A stretch of 64,000 nucleotides of DNA, from the NCBI RefSeq assembly GCF_000204195.1, contig NZ_AFBG01000019.1, positions 248,001 to 312,000 on the forward strand, written 5' to 3'. The DNA is from Acidovorax radicis N35 (GTDB lineage Bacteria; Pseudomonadota; Gammaproteobacteria; Burkholderiales; Burkholderiaceae_C). Below are positions 38,789 to 49,596 of this stretch, one piece after another (the stretch's first letter is position 1; each line of letters starts with the position of its first letter). The notes below the pieces were generated by a model, which did not search any database, was not told where the DNA came from, and worked only from the letters and a program-made list of their open reading frames with translations. The translations under genes and the position numbers were made by a program.

Positions 38789-40240
38789 TCAGGCGGCCTG
38801 CCGCTGGCTTTGCAGCATCTGCGTGGCCATGTCGCCCACCGTGCGCAGCGCCTCCAGATGTGCGGGCGACCAGTCGCCCCCCACCCCGATGCGCAGGCAG
38901 TTGCGAAAGCGCCCGCTGGTGCTGAACACCGTGCCCGGCGCGATCAGGATCTGCCGGGCCAGGCAGGCCTCGTGCAGTTGCACCGAATCGAGCCCGCGCG
39001 GCAGCTCCAGCCACATCAGCAGTCCGCCGGGCGGGTCGCTCACCCGGGTGCCCTGCGGAAAGTGCGATGCGATCACCCGCCGCGCCTCGTCCATGCGCGC
39101 CGCCACGCCCGCGCGCAGCTGGCGCATCGCAGCGGCGTGGCCGGCCTGGGTGATGAGGTCGGCCAGCGCCAGCTCCAGCACGGCCGACTGCCCGCCCGCC
39201 TGCAGGTCCTTGATGCCGCGCACCTTCTCACTCCAGCGCCCGGCCTCCAGCCACCCCAGGCGCAGGCCCGGCGCCAGCGTCTTCGAAAACGAATCGCACA
39301 GCATCACGTGGCCCGTGGTGTCGTACGACTTGACGGTGCGGCGCATCTCGTCGACCTCGACCAGGTCGTTGTAGATCGCGTCCTCGATCACCGCCATGCC
39401 GTGCCGGGCCGCCATCTGCGCCAGGCGCTTGCGCTCGGCCTGCGGCATGCAGCTGCCCAGCGGGTTGCTGAGGGTGGGGACGATCATCACGGCCTTGACC
39501 GGCTGGGTGTCCAGCGCCAGCTGCAGCGCGTCCAGCGACAAACCGTGGCGCGGGTGCGTGGGGATCTCCAGCGCGCGCAGGTGCAGGCCCTGGAGCACCT
39601 CCAGAAACGAGAAATGCGTGGGCGACTCCAGCGCCACCACGTCGCCCGGCTGGGTCACGGCCCGCAGGCACAGCGCGATGGAGTCCATGCAGCCGCCGGT
39701 GATCACGATGTTCTCGGGGTCCAGGCTGCAGCCCATGCCGACGGCGTAGCGGGCCAGGGCGCGGCGCGCATCTTCGTGCCCGGCCGACGTGGGGTAGGTG
39801 CACAGCAGGTTGCGGTGGCGCTGCGCGGCGCGCACCACGGCGCGGCGCACGCGGTCGGGGTTGAACAGCTCGAAGCCCGGCGTGCCGCTGCTGAAGGAGA
39901 TCATGTCCTCGGGCTGGTTGCGCCCCAGGATGCGCTGGCCCAGCCAGTCCACAGACACCTCGCGCGGGCGGCGCATGGGGCGCGGCGTGCTGGGCTCGGG
40001 CAGGCTCACCGGCCGTGCCGCCACGAAGAAGCCCGAGCGCGGGCGCGCAGTGACAAGCCGCGCATCTTCGAGCCAGTGGTAGGCCTGTACCACCGTGGTC
40101 TGCGCCACGCCGTGCTGGCGGGCCAGCTCGCGCACCGACGGCAGCTTTTCGCCGCGCGCCAGCGTGCCATTGCGGATCAGCTGCGCGAGCTGCTCGGCGA
40201 TCTGGAGGTAGAGCGGTGGTGCGTCGTCGGTGGAGGCCAT
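38789..40240 (-). CDS. MocR-type transcriptional regulator (GntR HTH + aminotransferase-like domain)
   Basis: PLP-dependent regulator. N-terminal winged helix at about 10-75 (ARGEKLPSVRELARQHGVAQTT). A fold-type-I aminotransferase-like domain follows, with the PLP lysine in CDSFSKTLAPGLRLGW near residue 313. 483 residues from MASTDDAPPLYLQIAEQL (ATG 40240). Divergent from a DUF2917 gene, with an array of CTGTACTGGC-type sites between, which fits autoregulation and control of that neighbour. Ligand and targets unknown. Confidence 0.9.
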   Translation of the reverse strand: MASTDDAPPLYLQIAEQLAQLIRNGTLARGEKLPSVRELARQHGVAQTTVVQAYHWLEDARLVTARPRSGFFVAARPVSLPEPSTPRPMRRPREVSVDWLGQRILGRNQPEDMISFSSGTPGFELFNPDRVRRAVVRAAQRHRNLLCTYPTSAGHEDARRALARYAVGMGCSLDPENIVITGGCMDSIALCLRAVTQPGDVVALESPTHFSFLEVLQGLHLRALEIPTHPRHGLSLDALQLALDTQPVKAVMIVPTLSNPLGSCMPQAERKRLAQMAARHGMAVIEDAIYNDLVEVDEMRRTVKSYDTTGHVMLCDSFSKTLAPGLRLGWLEAGRWSEKVRGIKDLQAGGQSAVLELALADLITQAGHAAAMRQLRAGVAARMDEARRVIASHFPQGTRVSDPPGGLLMWLELPRGLDSVQLHEACLARQILIAPGTVFSTSGRFRNCLRIGVGGDWSPAHLEALRTVGDMATQMLQSQRQAA

Positions 40241-40249
40241 GGCTGCATT

Positions 40250-40335
40250 CTGTACTGGCAGCCGCAAAAATAGCCAGTACAGAGCAAGTGCACCCCGTAC
40301 AGTACAGATGACCAGTACAGCCCATCTGTACTGGC
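40250..40335. promoter_or_regulatory. Array of CTGTACTGGC sites, probable MocR operator
   Basis: Sites: CTGTACTGGC at 40250-40259, GCCAGTACAG at 40273-40282, a partial GTACAGTACAG at 40298-40308, ACCAGTACAG at 40311-40320 and CTGTACTGGC at 40326-40335. They form inverted pairs in both arrangements. The array fills the region between the divergent MocR and DUF2917 starts; several direct and inverted half-sites are typical of MocR operators. Confidence 0.75.
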
Positions 40336-40392
40336 TCAGGTCGTGCGAGCCTGTCCGTGGCGCCGCGCGCCGCCTGGCTGCACAGTGAAGGC

Positions 40393-40818
40393 ATGAACAC
40401 GCTGCACACCCCCACCCCGCCGTCGCCCACGCTGCCCACCCAGCTTGCGGTGCCCCTCACCCTGCAATGGAAGCGCCAGCCGCTGCCGCCACTGCAGGCC
40501 GTCCAGGTGCTGGACTTCCGTGCGGGCGAGATCGCCCTGCTCGAAGTCGAACAAGGCCGCGTCTGGGTGACCTGCGACGGTCTGCTGGAAGACTATTTTC
40601 TGGAGGCCGGCCAGCGCCTGTCGTTCGCTGGGCCCGTGCGGCTGCGGGTGAGCGCCGAGGGGCACCGCCCTGCGCGGCTGAACTGGGCGCAGCACCGGGC
40701 GCCCGAAGGCGCCGCGCACCCACCCGCACCCGTGGCGGCACCACAGCCGATGGCGGTGGTGCCGCGCACCGCCCCATCGGGCGCCGCGCTGCCCCTGAAC
40801 GCCGTCAGCGCGGCTTGA
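40393..40818 (+). CDS. DUF2917 domain protein
   Basis: 141 residues from [18 protein letters not shown] (ATG 40393, AAGG just upstream). The DUF2917 core lies at about residues 40-95 ([42 protein letters not shown]), a beta-rich module without known function. The Ala/Pro-rich tail looks disordered. Divergent from the MocR regulator. Its 3' end overlaps the convergent hisD end by 14 nt. Confidence 0.82.
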   Translation: MNTLHTPTPPSPTLPTQLAVPLTLQWKRQPLPPLQAVQVLDFRAGEIALLEVEQGRVWVTCDGLLEDYFLEAGQRLSFAGPVRLRVSAEGHRPARLNWAQHRAPEGAAHPPAPVAAPQPMAVVPRTAPSGAALPLNAVSAA

Positions 40819-42190
40819 GCGGGGTCTTCAGGCGCATCTCAGCCGCCTGCGCGTGGGCCTGCAGGCCCTCGCCGTAGGCCAGTTCGGCGGCGATGGTGCC
40901 CAGCACCTGGGCACCGGCCTCGCTCACCTCGATGAGGCTGCTACGCTTTTGGAAGTCGTACACGCCCAGGGGCGACGAAAAGCGTGCGGTGCCGCTGGTG
41001 GGCAGCACGTGGTTGGGTCCCGCGCAGTAGTCGCCCAGGCTTTCGGAGGTGTAGGCCCCCAGAAAGATCGCGCCGGCGTGGCGCAGCAGCGGCTCCCAGC
41101 GGTGTGGGTCGGTCGAGCTCACTTCCAGATGCTCGGGTGCGATGCGGTTGCTGATCGCGCAGGCTTCTTCCATATCCTTGGTGAGGATCAGCGCGCCCCG
41201 GCCGTTGAGGCTCTTGGCGATGATCTCGGCGCGCGGCATGGTGGGCAGCAGGCGGTCGATCTCGCGCTGCACGGCATCGAGGTAGGCGGCGTCGGGGCAC
41301 AGCAGGATGCTCTGGGCCAGCTCGTCATGTTCGGCCTGGCTGAAGAGGTCCATCGCCACCCAGTCGGGCGGCGTGCTGCCGTCGGCCAGCACCAGGATCT
41401 CGCTCGGGCCCGCGATCATGTCGATGCCCACCGTGCCGAACACGCGCTTCTTGGCGCTGGCCACATAGGCGTTGCCGGGCCCGGTGATCTTGTCGACCTT
41501 CGGAATCGTGGCCGTGCCGTAGGCCAGCGCGGCCACGGCCTGCGCACCACCGATGGTGAAGGCGCGCGTGACGCCCGCCACGTAGGCGGCCGCCAGCACC
41601 AGATCATTGCGCTCGCCCTTGTCGGATGCAAGCTGCGCGCCCGATCCACCCGTGGCCACGCTGCCCCGCACGGGCGTGGGCACGACCATGATGATTTCCT
41701 GCACGCCCGCCACATGGGCCGGGATGGCGTTCATCAGCAGGCTGGACGGGTACGCCGCCTTGCCCCCGGGCACGTAGATGCCCACGCGGTCCAGCGGCGT
41801 GACCTTCTGGCCCAGCAAGGTGCCGTCTTCGTCGCGGTAGCTCCAGCTCTCACCGGAGGCTTTTTTCTGCGCCTCGTGGTAGCTGCGCACGCGCTTGGCA
41901 GCGGCCTGCAGCGCGTCGCGCTGGGCCTGCGGAATGGCGTCGAACGCGGCCTTGAAGTCGGCCTGGGTCAGCTCCAGCGCCGCCATGTCGGGGGCAGAGA
42001 GGCCGTCGAACCGGGCGGTGTACTCCAGCACGGCGGCATCGCCACGCTTTTGCACATCGGCCAAGATGTCGGCCACGCGCTGCTCGATGGCGGCGTCGGT
42101 GTCGGCAGACCAGTGCAGGCGGGCTGCGAAATCAGCCTCAAAAGTGGCTGCAGCGGTGGACAGACGGGCGGGAGCAGCTACCAAAGTCAT
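40805..42190 (-). CDS. hisD: Histidinol dehydrogenase
   Basis: Final two oxidations to histidine, zinc and NAD dependent. 461 residues from [20 protein letters not shown] (ATG 42190). Conserved [39 protein letters not shown], the zinc-region [12 protein letters not shown] and [14 protein letters not shown] are visible. The tail overlaps the convergent DUF2917 gene. Transcription from hisG-hisD toward hisC crosses the DUF2917 gene in antisense. Confidence 0.96.
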   Translation of the reverse strand: MTLVAAPARLSTAAATFEADFAARLHWSADTDAAIEQRVADILADVQKRGDAAVLEYTARFDGLSAPDMAALELTQADFKAAFDAIPQAQRDALQAAAKRVRSYHEAQKKASGESWSYRDEDGTLLGQKVTPLDRVGIYVPGGKAAYPSSLLMNAIPAHVAGVQEIIMVVPTPVRGSVATGGSGAQLASDKGERNDLVLAAAYVAGVTRAFTIGGAQAVAALAYGTATIPKVDKITGPGNAYVASAKKRVFGTVGIDMIAGPSEILVLADGSTPPDWVAMDLFSQAEHDELAQSILLCPDAAYLDAVQREIDRLLPTMPRAEIIAKSLNGRGALILTKDMEEACAISNRIAPEHLEVSSTDPHRWEPLLRHAGAIFLGAYTSESLGDYCAGPNHVLPTSGTARFSSPLGVYDFQKRSSLIEVSEAGAQVLGTIAAELAYGEGLQAHAQAAEMRLKTPLKPR

Positions 42191-42221
42191 AGTGTCAGTC
42201 GGTCGATGGATCGGGTAAAGG

Positions 42222-42877
42222 TCAGTTCTTTTCCGCAGGAATCGCCGAGGCAAACGCATCGATGATGCGCCGCAGCGGCGCCTGCTTGAGCTTGAGCGCG
42301 GCCTGGTTGACCACGAGATACGAGCTGATGTCCATGATGCGCTCGACCTCTACCAGGTGGTTGGCCTTGAGCGTGTTGCCGGTGGACACCAGGTCGACGA
42401 TGGCGTCGGACAGGCCGATGAGCGGCGCCAGCTCCATGCTGCCGTAGAGCTTGACCATGTCCACGTGCACGCCCTTGGTGGCAAAGAAGTCGCGCGCGAT
42501 CGAGGTGTACTTGGTGGCCACCTTCAGGCGCGAGCCCTGCTTGACGGCCCGTTCGTAGTCGAAGTCGTTGCGCACCGCAACGCTCACGCGGCACTTGGCG
42601 ATGCGCAGGTCCAGCGGCTGGTACAGGCCCTGGCCGCCGTGTTCGATGAGGGTGTCCTTGCCGGTCACGCCGATGTCGGCGCCACCGTACTCCACGTAGG
42701 TCGGCACGTCAGTGGCGCGCACCAGCACCACGCGCACGTTGGGCTGGTTGGTGGGCAGGATGAGCTTGCGCGACTTTTCGGGGTCTTCCAGCACCTCGAT
42801 GCCGGCGGCGGCCAGCAGGGGCAGGGTTTCGTCGAAGATGCGGCCCTTGGAAAGCGCCAAGGTGATCATGTTGCTGC

Positions 42878-42881
<4 letters not shown>
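42222..42881 (-). CDS. hisG: ATP phosphoribosyltransferase, short form
   Basis: First and rate-setting step of histidine synthesis. 219 residues ([20 protein letters not shown]) lacking the C-terminal ACT-like regulatory domain. This is the short HisG that needs the HisRS-like partner HisZ, which is not in this window. Overlaps the murA stop (ATGA). Confidence 0.95.
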
Positions 42882-44152
<1,271 letters not shown>

Positions 44153-44184
44153 CTCTAACCACCAGAAATATGAATGAAAATGGC

Positions 44185-44230
44185 CTCTAGCGCTTATCCA
44201 TTAAGCGCCAGTAGCTATCAATAAATGAGT
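44185..44230 (+). repeat. Family A dispersed palindromic element, copy j
   Basis: Between the bolA homologue and murA. Stem CTAGCGCTT/AAGCGCCAG with an A-C mismatch that becomes a G-U pair on the minus (transcribed) strand; loop ATCCATT. AGCTAT is followed by CAATAAATGAG. Confidence 0.83.
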
Positions 44231-44246
44231 AATCAGGCAATCTGCA

Positions 44247-44489
44247 TCACTGCGCCTGCGCCGCCCATTCGGCGGGGGTGAAGGTCTTCATCGACAGCGC
44301 GTGAACCTCATCCGTGTGCATTTTCGCGCCCAGCGTGGCGTACACGCGCTGGTGGCGCTGGATGGCGCGCTTGCCTTCGAACTCGGCCGAGACGATGGTG
44401 GCGTACCAATGGCGCCCATCGCCCTCCAGCGTGATGTGTTCGCAGGCCAGGCCGGCGGCGATGATGTCTTTGAGTTGGTCAGCAGTCAT
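44247..44489 (-). CDS. BolA/IbaG family protein
   Basis: 80-residue BolA-fold protein, likely a partner of monothiol glutaredoxins in iron-sulfur or acid-stress functions. The core GDGRHWYATIVSAEFEGKR, RHQRVYATLGAKM and the family end HALSMKTFTPAEW are typical of the short IbaG branch, which is often next to murA. Lies 1 nt after the ABC-2 permease gene. Confidence 0.9.
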   Translation of the reverse strand: MTADQLKDIIAAGLACEHITLEGDGRHWYATIVSAEFEGKRAIQRHQRVYATLGAKMHTDEVHALSMKTFTPAEWAAQAQ

Positions 44490-44490
44490 G

Positions 44491-45246
44491 TCAATTCCGA
44501 ATTTTGTAGCCGGTGCGCAGCAGGTGCACGGCGAGAAAGCTCACGGCCAACCAGGCGATGCCCACGATACCGAGGCTGAGCCAGGGCGAGGTATCGCTCT
44601 GGCCAAAGAAGCCATAGCGGAACCCGTCAATCATGTAGAAAAACGGGTTGAGGTGGCTCACGGTCTGCCAGAACGGTGGCAGCGACTGGATGGAATAGAA
44701 CACGCCCGAGAGGAACGTCATGGGCACCACCACGAAGTTCTGGAACGCGGCGAGCTGGTCAAACTTGTCGGCCCACAGCCCCGCAATCAGCCCTAGCGTG
44801 GCCAGCAGGCCCGCCCCCAGCACCGCAAACGCCAGGATCCACGGCGGCGCCGCAAACTCTGGCCGCGCAAAGGCCAGCGTGACCACAAACACACCCAGAC
44901 CCACCACCAGCCCGCGCACCATGGACGAGCCCACATAGGCCACAAACCACGCCCAGTGCGACAGCGGCGTGAGCAGCACGAACACGAGGCTGCCCATGAT
45001 CTTGCTCTGGATCAGGCTCGACGAGCTGTTGGCAAACGCGTTCTGCAGCACGCTCATCATCACGAGGCCTGGCACCAGGAAGGCGGTGTAGCTGATGCGG
45101 TCGTACACCTTCACATGGTCTTCGAGCACATGGCCGAAGATCAGCAGATACAGCACGGCGGTGAGCACGGGCGCGGCCACGGTCTGGAAACTGACCTTCC
45201 AGAAACGGAGCACTTCCTTGTAAAAAAGAGTCTGCCAGCCGGTCAT
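44491..45246 (-). CDS. ABC-2 type transporter permease
   Basis: 251-residue permease with six hydrophobic segments and the ABC-2 signature region around FVVVPMTFLSGVFYSIQSLP, similar to the YadH family. Coupled to the upstream ATPase by an ATGA overlap. Substrate unknown; its place between the mla genes and murA suggests an envelope role. Confidence 0.88.
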   Translation of the reverse strand: MTGWQTLFYKEVLRFWKVSFQTVAAPVLTAVLYLLIFGHVLEDHVKVYDRISYTAFLVPGLVMMSVLQNAFANSSSSLIQSKIMGSLVFVLLTPLSHWAWFVAYVGSSMVRGLVVGLGVFVVTLAFARPEFAAPPWILAFAVLGAGLLATLGLIAGLWADKFDQLAAFQNFVVVPMTFLSGVFYSIQSLPPFWQTVSHLNPFFYMIDGFRYGFFGQSDTSPWLSLGIVGIAWLAVSFLAVHLLRTGYKIRN

Positions 45247-46268
45247 CGTTGTGCCCCCCCGCTCGACACTGCCGTGTCCTCGCTGCCCCCCAAGGGGGCC
45301 GCGCCATGCTTGGGGCGGCCCGGCGCGGCGGCGGACGTCACCTCCGACATGGGAATGTTGGACACCGAGGTGCCAGACATCACCTGCAGGAACACGTCCT
45401 CCAGGTCAGGCCGGCGAATCTCCATGTCATGCACGTCCACGCCCGCTACACGCAGCGCGGCCAGGTGGCTTTCGATCTCGGCGGCGTCGTGCGCGGGCAG
45501 CTGCACGATGCGGCCCGTGACCCGCGCCACGCCGGCCAGCGCGGGCGGCAAGGCAGCATCCGTCTTGAACTGCAGGATGCTGCCTGAGGCCGCCTGCAGC
45601 AGCTCGCTCGTGCGGTTGAGTGCCACGATGCGGCCCGACTTGAGCATGGCGATGCGGCCACACAAGGCCTCGGCTTCTTCCAGGTAGTGCGTGGTCAGCA
45701 GCACGGTGTGGCCTTCCTTGTTCAGGCGCGCCACAAAGTGCCAGAGCGTCTGGCGCAGCTCCACGTCCACACCGGCCGTGGGTTCGTCGAGCACGATGAT
45801 GGGTGGCTTGTGCACCAGCGCCTGCGCCACCAGCACGCGGCGCTTCATGCCGCCCGAGAGCTGGCGCATGTTGGCGTTGGCCTTGTCGGTGAGACCCAGG
45901 TTCTCCAGCAGCTCGTCGATCCAGGCGTCGTTGTTTTTGACGCCGAAGTAGCCCGACTGGATGCGCAGCGATTCGCGCACGTTGAAGAAGGGGTCGAACA
46001 CCAGCTCCTGGGGCACCACACCAAGCTTGCGGCGCGCCTCGGCAAAATCGGCCTGCACGTCACTGCCCTGCACCAGCACACGGCCGCTGCTGGCGCGCGC
46101 CAGGCCTGCAAGGATGCTGATGAGGGTGGTTTTGCCGGCACCGTTGGGGCCGAGGAGCCCGAAGAACTCCCCCTCCTCAATGTCCAGGTTGACCTGGTTC
46201 AGTGCCTGAAAAGGGCCTTTGGGCGTGGCAAAGGTCTTGGAGATGGCTTGGAAGGAGACTGCGGGCAT
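45243..46268 (-). CDS. ABC transporter ATPase (YadG-like) with repeat-derived C-terminal tail
   Basis: ATPase partner of the ABC-2 permease. 341 residues from MPAVSFQAISKTFATPKG (ATG 46268). Walker A LGPNGAGKTT at 39-48, signature LSGGMKRRVLVAQALV near 140 and Walker B IIVLDEPTAG near 160. The last ~35 residues (from MSEVTSAAAPGRPKHG) are low-complexity and encoded by a GC-rich repeat-like sequence, so the CDS appears to have read into an intergenic repeat. Confidence 0.9.
   Translation of the reverse strand: MPAVSFQAISKTFATPKGPFQALNQVNLDIEEGEFFGLLGPNGAGKTTLISILAGLARASSGRVLVQGSDVQADFAEARRKLGVVPQELVFDPFFNVRESLRIQSGYFGVKNNDAWIDELLENLGLTDKANANMRQLSGGMKRRVLVAQALVHKPPIIVLDEPTAGVDVELRQTLWHFVARLNKEGHTVLLTTHYLEEAEALCGRIAMLKSGRIVALNRTSELLQAASGSILQFKTDAALPPALAGVARVTGRIVQLPAHDAAEIESHLAALRVAGVDVHDMEIRRPDLEDVFLQVMSGTSVSNIPMSEVTSAAAPGRPKHGAAPLGGSEDTAVSSGGAQR
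45249..45330 (-). repeat. GC-rich repeat-like block forming the 3' end of the ABC ATPase gene (family C)
   Basis: On the minus strand it has GGGCCGCCCC, a GCGCGGCCCCCTTGGGGGGC hairpin and GACACGGCAGTGTC arms. The G/C run around AAGGGGGC resembles the CCCCC/GGGGG pair of family B. Encodes the tail GAAPLGGSEDTAVSSGGAQR. Only one copy is seen in this window, so family status is inferred. Confidence 0.5.
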
Positions 46269-46390
46269 GAAGCCCCTGATTTTACGGCCTTGCCCCGAAC
46301 TGCGTTGCGGCAGGGGAGTCGCCCAGGGCGTGTCGCCAATGCGGAGGCCGAGGGGCCGACCCGCCAGGGCACAAAAAAATGCCAACAGCG

Positions 46391-46663
46391 TCAGGAAACG
46401 GGCGTGAGCAAGGTGCCCACGCCATACAAACCCGCCATGCCACGCAGCGCCGTGGGCAGGCCCTGTACGGCAAAGGTCTTGCCCACTGACAACGCCTCGC
46501 GCCGGCATTCCAGCAGCACTGCCAGCGCCGAACTGTCAAACACCGCCATCGCGCTCGCATCCACCACCACACCACTTTCGCGGTGCACCCGCAGCCCCTG
46601 CAAAAGCATCTGCAGGCAGGCCGTGGCTTGGCGGTGGGTCAGTTCAGAGGGAAGTACCAGCAT
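46391..46663 (-). CDS. mlaB: STAS domain protein, MlaB
   Basis: Cytoplasmic STAS subunit of the MlaFEDB phospholipid transporter. 90 residues from MLVLPSELTHRQATACLQML (ATG 46663; an in-frame TTG at 46669 is an alternative). STAS core VVVDASAMAVFDSSALAVLL with the conserved Ser pair. Lies 9 nt after mlaC. Confidence 0.88.
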   Translation of the reverse strand: MLVLPSELTHRQATACLQMLLQGLRVHRESGVVVDASAMAVFDSSALAVLLECRREALSVGKTFAVQGLPTALRGMAGLYGVGTLLTPVS

Positions 46664-46672
46664 GGACAAGGC

Positions 46673-47314
46673 TCAGCCCTTGGCGGTATTGGCCTTGTTG
46701 CGTGCAGCCAGGGTCTCGATCAGCCCATCGATGCCCTTGGCATTGATCTCCTGGGCAAACTGGCCCCGGTAGGTCTCCACCAGCCAGACGCCCAGCACGT
46801 TCAGGTTGTAGATCTTCCAGCCCGCGCCATCGCTAGGCGTCTTTTCGAGGCGGTAGTCCAGCTGGATGGGGTCGCCGCGGCCCACGATCTCGGTGCGCAC
46901 GAGCACGTCCTTGTCTTCCGGCGCAGCGCGCAGGGGCTTGACCTGGATGCTTTGATCGTTGACCTGTGCGAGTGCACCCGCATAGGTGCGCACCAGCAGG
47001 ATCTTGAACTCGTCCTGGAGGCGCTTTTGCTGCTCGGGCGTGGCCTGGCGCCAGCCCGGCCCCACGGCAGCGGCGGTCATGCGGCGGAAGTTGACGTTGG
47101 GCATCACGGTCTTGTCCACCAGCGCGATCACCTTGGTCAGATCGCCGCCCTGAATGGCCTTGTCGGACTTCACAGTGTTGAGCACGTCGGTGGACAGGCG
47201 CTTGATCATCGCGTCCGGCGCCTCGTCCGCCGCCAGCGCGGACAGCGGCATGCCCAGAGACACCACAGCGGCAGTGCACAGAGCCAGGTGGCCCAGGGAA
47301 CGTCGGTTCATCAT
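46673..47314 (-). CDS. mlaC: Periplasmic phospholipid shuttle MlaC
   Basis: Carries phospholipid between MlaA-OmpC at the outer membrane and MlaFEDB. 213 residues with a signal peptide to about residue 29 (LSALAADEAP) and MlaC/Ttg2D family features (VMPNVNFRRMTAAAVGPGWRQATPEQQ). 178 nt separate it from mlaA. Confidence 0.93.
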   Translation of the reverse strand: MMNRRSLGHLALCTAAVVSLGMPLSALAADEAPDAMIKRLSTDVLNTVKSDKAIQGGDLTKVIALVDKTVMPNVNFRRMTAAAVGPGWRQATPEQQKRLQDEFKILLVRTYAGALAQVNDQSIQVKPLRAAPEDKDVLVRTEIVGRGDPIQLDYRLEKTPSDGAGWKIYNLNVLGVWLVETYRGQFAQEINAKGIDGLIETLAARNKANTAKG

Positions 47315-47492
47315 GTCCTCTATCCTCTACTTTCTCGTTCAGTCATGGGGCCGCCATCCGGCATGCCCGTGTTTCATTGTGGCGGTCGCGGCAGCGGTGT
47401 ATGCGTCGCTGGGATTGCGGATTGCAAGCAAGTGCAACATGAGCGCACGCGCCCTGCCCGTCATCGGCGGGCAGATGCCACCCGCAAACCGC

Positions 47493-48293
47493 TCAACGGG
47501 GAGGCTCTTGCGGCAACACGCCATCGTTGGCGTTCTTGTCGTCCGCGCCATTGCCGTTCTGCGGCTCACCCGCCTGGCTGCGCACCTGCAGGAAAACGTC
47601 CCGCGTGAAGCTGTACTTGTCCAGCGCGGCGCTGTCCAGCACGGAACCTGCCCGCAGGAGGTTGGCGCGCGTGTCCACCACACGCAGTGCGTACAGCGTG
47701 TTGCGGGCCGAGACCGGGTCCACATAGCTCACCACATTGCCCTTCATATCGACAGGCAGTGCAAAGGTGTCGCGCACCGTGGACGGCCCGAGGACCGGCA
47801 GCACCAGATAGGGCCCTGTGCCCACGCCCCATCGGCCCAGCGTGAGGCCGAAGTCCTGCTTGTAGCGGTCTATGCCCAGCTCGCTGGCGATGTCCAGCAC
47901 CCCTCCGATGCCCATGAAGGTGTTGACATTGACGCGCATGAACGTAGAGGCAGCCGCTTCCGCGCGCAGCTGAAGCACGTTGTTCACAAACGACCAGACA
48001 TCGCCGATGTTGGCAAAAAAGTTGCTCACACCCGTGCGCACGGGTGCGGGCGCGATGTCCTGGTAGGCAATCGCCACGGGCTTGAGCACCATGGCATCGA
48101 CCTGCTCGTTGAAGTTGGTCATGCCACGGTTGTAGGACTCCAGCGGATCACGCGGATCGGGGTTGGCCACGGTGGCGCAGCCCGAAAGCAGCGCCCCAGC
48201 CAGCAGCAGCGCGAGGCCACCCAGCGCACGTGGCAAAACCTGCTGCGGCCCGGAGCCCTCCCCGGCCAAGGTTGTTTTTTTAAAGTTCTTCAT
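47493..48293 (-). CDS. mlaA: Outer-membrane lipoprotein MlaA (VacJ)
   Basis: Removes mislocalised phospholipid from the outer leaflet. 266 residues with lipobox LLSGC at C39 and the MlaA core (DPLESYNRGMTNFNEQVD, NFFANIGDVWSFVNN, GRWGVGTGPYLVLPVLGPS). Here mlaA is placed between mlaD and mlaC. Overlaps mlaD (ATGA). Confidence 0.94.
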   Translation of the reverse strand: MKNFKKTTLAGEGSGPQQVLPRALGGLALLLAGALLSGCATVANPDPRDPLESYNRGMTNFNEQVDAMVLKPVAIAYQDIAPAPVRTGVSNFFANIGDVWSFVNNVLQLRAEAAASTFMRVNVNTFMGIGGVLDIASELGIDRYKQDFGLTLGRWGVGTGPYLVLPVLGPSTVRDTFALPVDMKGNVVSYVDPVSARNTLYALRVVDTRANLLRAGSVLDSAALDKYSFTRDVFLQVRSQAGEPQNGNGADDKNANDGVLPQEPPR

Positions 48294-48778
48294 TTCTTGT
48301 CACCTGCCCCTGCGGGCTTACCGCCGTCTTCGGCTTTGCTGTAGAGAAACTGTCCAATGAGGTTTTCAAGCACCACAGCCGACTGGGTCGAGGTGACCAT
48401 GTCGCCCGCAGCAAGGTTCTTCTCGTCTGCCCCGGCCTCGATACCGATGTACTGCTCACCCAGCAGGCCGCTCGTGAGGATCTTGAGGGAACTGTCCTTG
48501 GGGAAAGCGTAGCGGTTTTCCATCGCCAGCGTCACCCGTGCCTGGTAGGTCTTGTCGTCGAACGTGATGGACTCCACGCGCCCCACCACCACGCCGGCAC
48601 CGCGCACCGCAGCCTGGGGCTTGAGCCCACCGATGTTGTCAAAGCGCGCCGTGATGCGATAGCCGGACTGGAAATTCAGGCTCAGCAGGTTGGCCGATTG
48701 GAGTGCCAGAAATACCAGCGCCACAGCCCCCAGCATGACGAACAGCCCTACCCAGAAATCGTTTTTGGAGCGTTGCAT
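48290..48778 (-). CDS. mlaD: MCE-domain phospholipid transport protein MlaD
   Basis: Inner-membrane anchored hexameric MCE ring of the Mla transporter. 162 residues from MQRSKNDFWVGLFVMLGAVA (ATG 48778). N-terminal helix at 9-29, MCE domain at about 38-118 (ITARFDNIGGLKPQAAVRGAGVVVG, LLGEQYIGIEAG). Lies 35 nt after mlaE. Confidence 0.95.
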   Translation of the reverse strand: MQRSKNDFWVGLFVMLGAVALVFLALQSANLLSLNFQSGYRITARFDNIGGLKPQAAVRGAGVVVGRVESITFDDKTYQARVTLAMENRYAFPKDSSLKILTSGLLGEQYIGIEAGADEKNLAAGDMVTSTQSAVVLENLIGQFLYSKAEDGGKPAGAGDKK

Positions 48779-48813
48779 TGTTTGATTCCTCTTCACTGCC
48801 AGCATCGCCAGCC

Positions 48814-49596
48814 TCAGATACTGAACATCAGGGCCGTCAGGACGAAGTCCAGCCCCAGCACCGCCAGGCAGGCCATCACCACGGTGCGGGTGGTTGCGCG
48901 CGACACCCCCTCGGGGGTGGGCTTGGCGGTGTAGCCCTGCAGCAGCGCCACGAACGTGACCGCAACACCGAACACCACGCTCTTGAGCACACCATTGCCC
49001 ACGTCTTTCCACACATCAACGCCACCCTGCGTCTGGCTCCAGAAAGCGCCGGGGTCGATGCCGATCATGAGCACGCCCACGCTCCAGCCCCCAATCACCC
49101 CCACCGCGCTGAAGACCGCAGCCAGCAGGGGCATGGCGATCACCCCGGCCCAGAAGCGGGGCGCCAAAATGCGCTGGACCGGGTCCACCGCCATCATTTC
49201 CATCGCGCTGAGCTGCTCGCCAGCGCGCATCAAACCAATTTCTGCCGTCAGCGACGTGCCCGCCCGCCCCGCAAACAGCAGGGCCGTGACCACGGGGCCG
49301 AGCTCTCGCACCAGCGACAACGTGACCAGCAACCCCAGGGCTTCCGAGGAGCCATAGCGCTGCAGGGTGTAGTACCCCTGCAGACCCAGCACCAGCCCTA
49401 CAAACAGACCGGACACCGCAATGATGGCCAGCGAGTAGTTGCCCAGAAAATGCACCTGGTCACTCACCAGCGAAGGCCGCCGGAAGGTAGCCCCCACCAA
49501 CCGCACCAGTCGCACAAAAAGCCGCGCACCCATGCCGATGTCGGCCAACTTTTGGCGCACCGCAAAACCGACATCGGAGGGGTTGTACCAGCTCAC
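48814..49596 (-). CDS. mlaE: Phospholipid transport permease MlaE
   Basis: Membrane permease of MlaFEDB. 260 residues, about five helices, with the family motifs [40 protein letters not shown] and [17 protein letters not shown]. Overlaps the mlaF stop (ATGA). Confidence 0.96.
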   Translation of the reverse strand: MSWYNPSDVGFAVRQKLADIGMGARLFVRLVRLVGATFRRPSLVSDQVHFLGNYSLAIIAVSGLFVGLVLGLQGYYTLQRYGSSEALGLLVTLSLVRELGPVVTALLFAGRAGTSLTAEIGLMRAGEQLSAMEMMAVDPVQRILAPRFWAGVIAMPLLAAVFSAVGVIGGWSVGVLMIGIDPGAFWSQTQGGVDVWKDVGNGVLKSVVFGVAVTFVALLQGYTAKPTPEGVSRATTRTVVMACLAVLGLDFVLTALMFSI

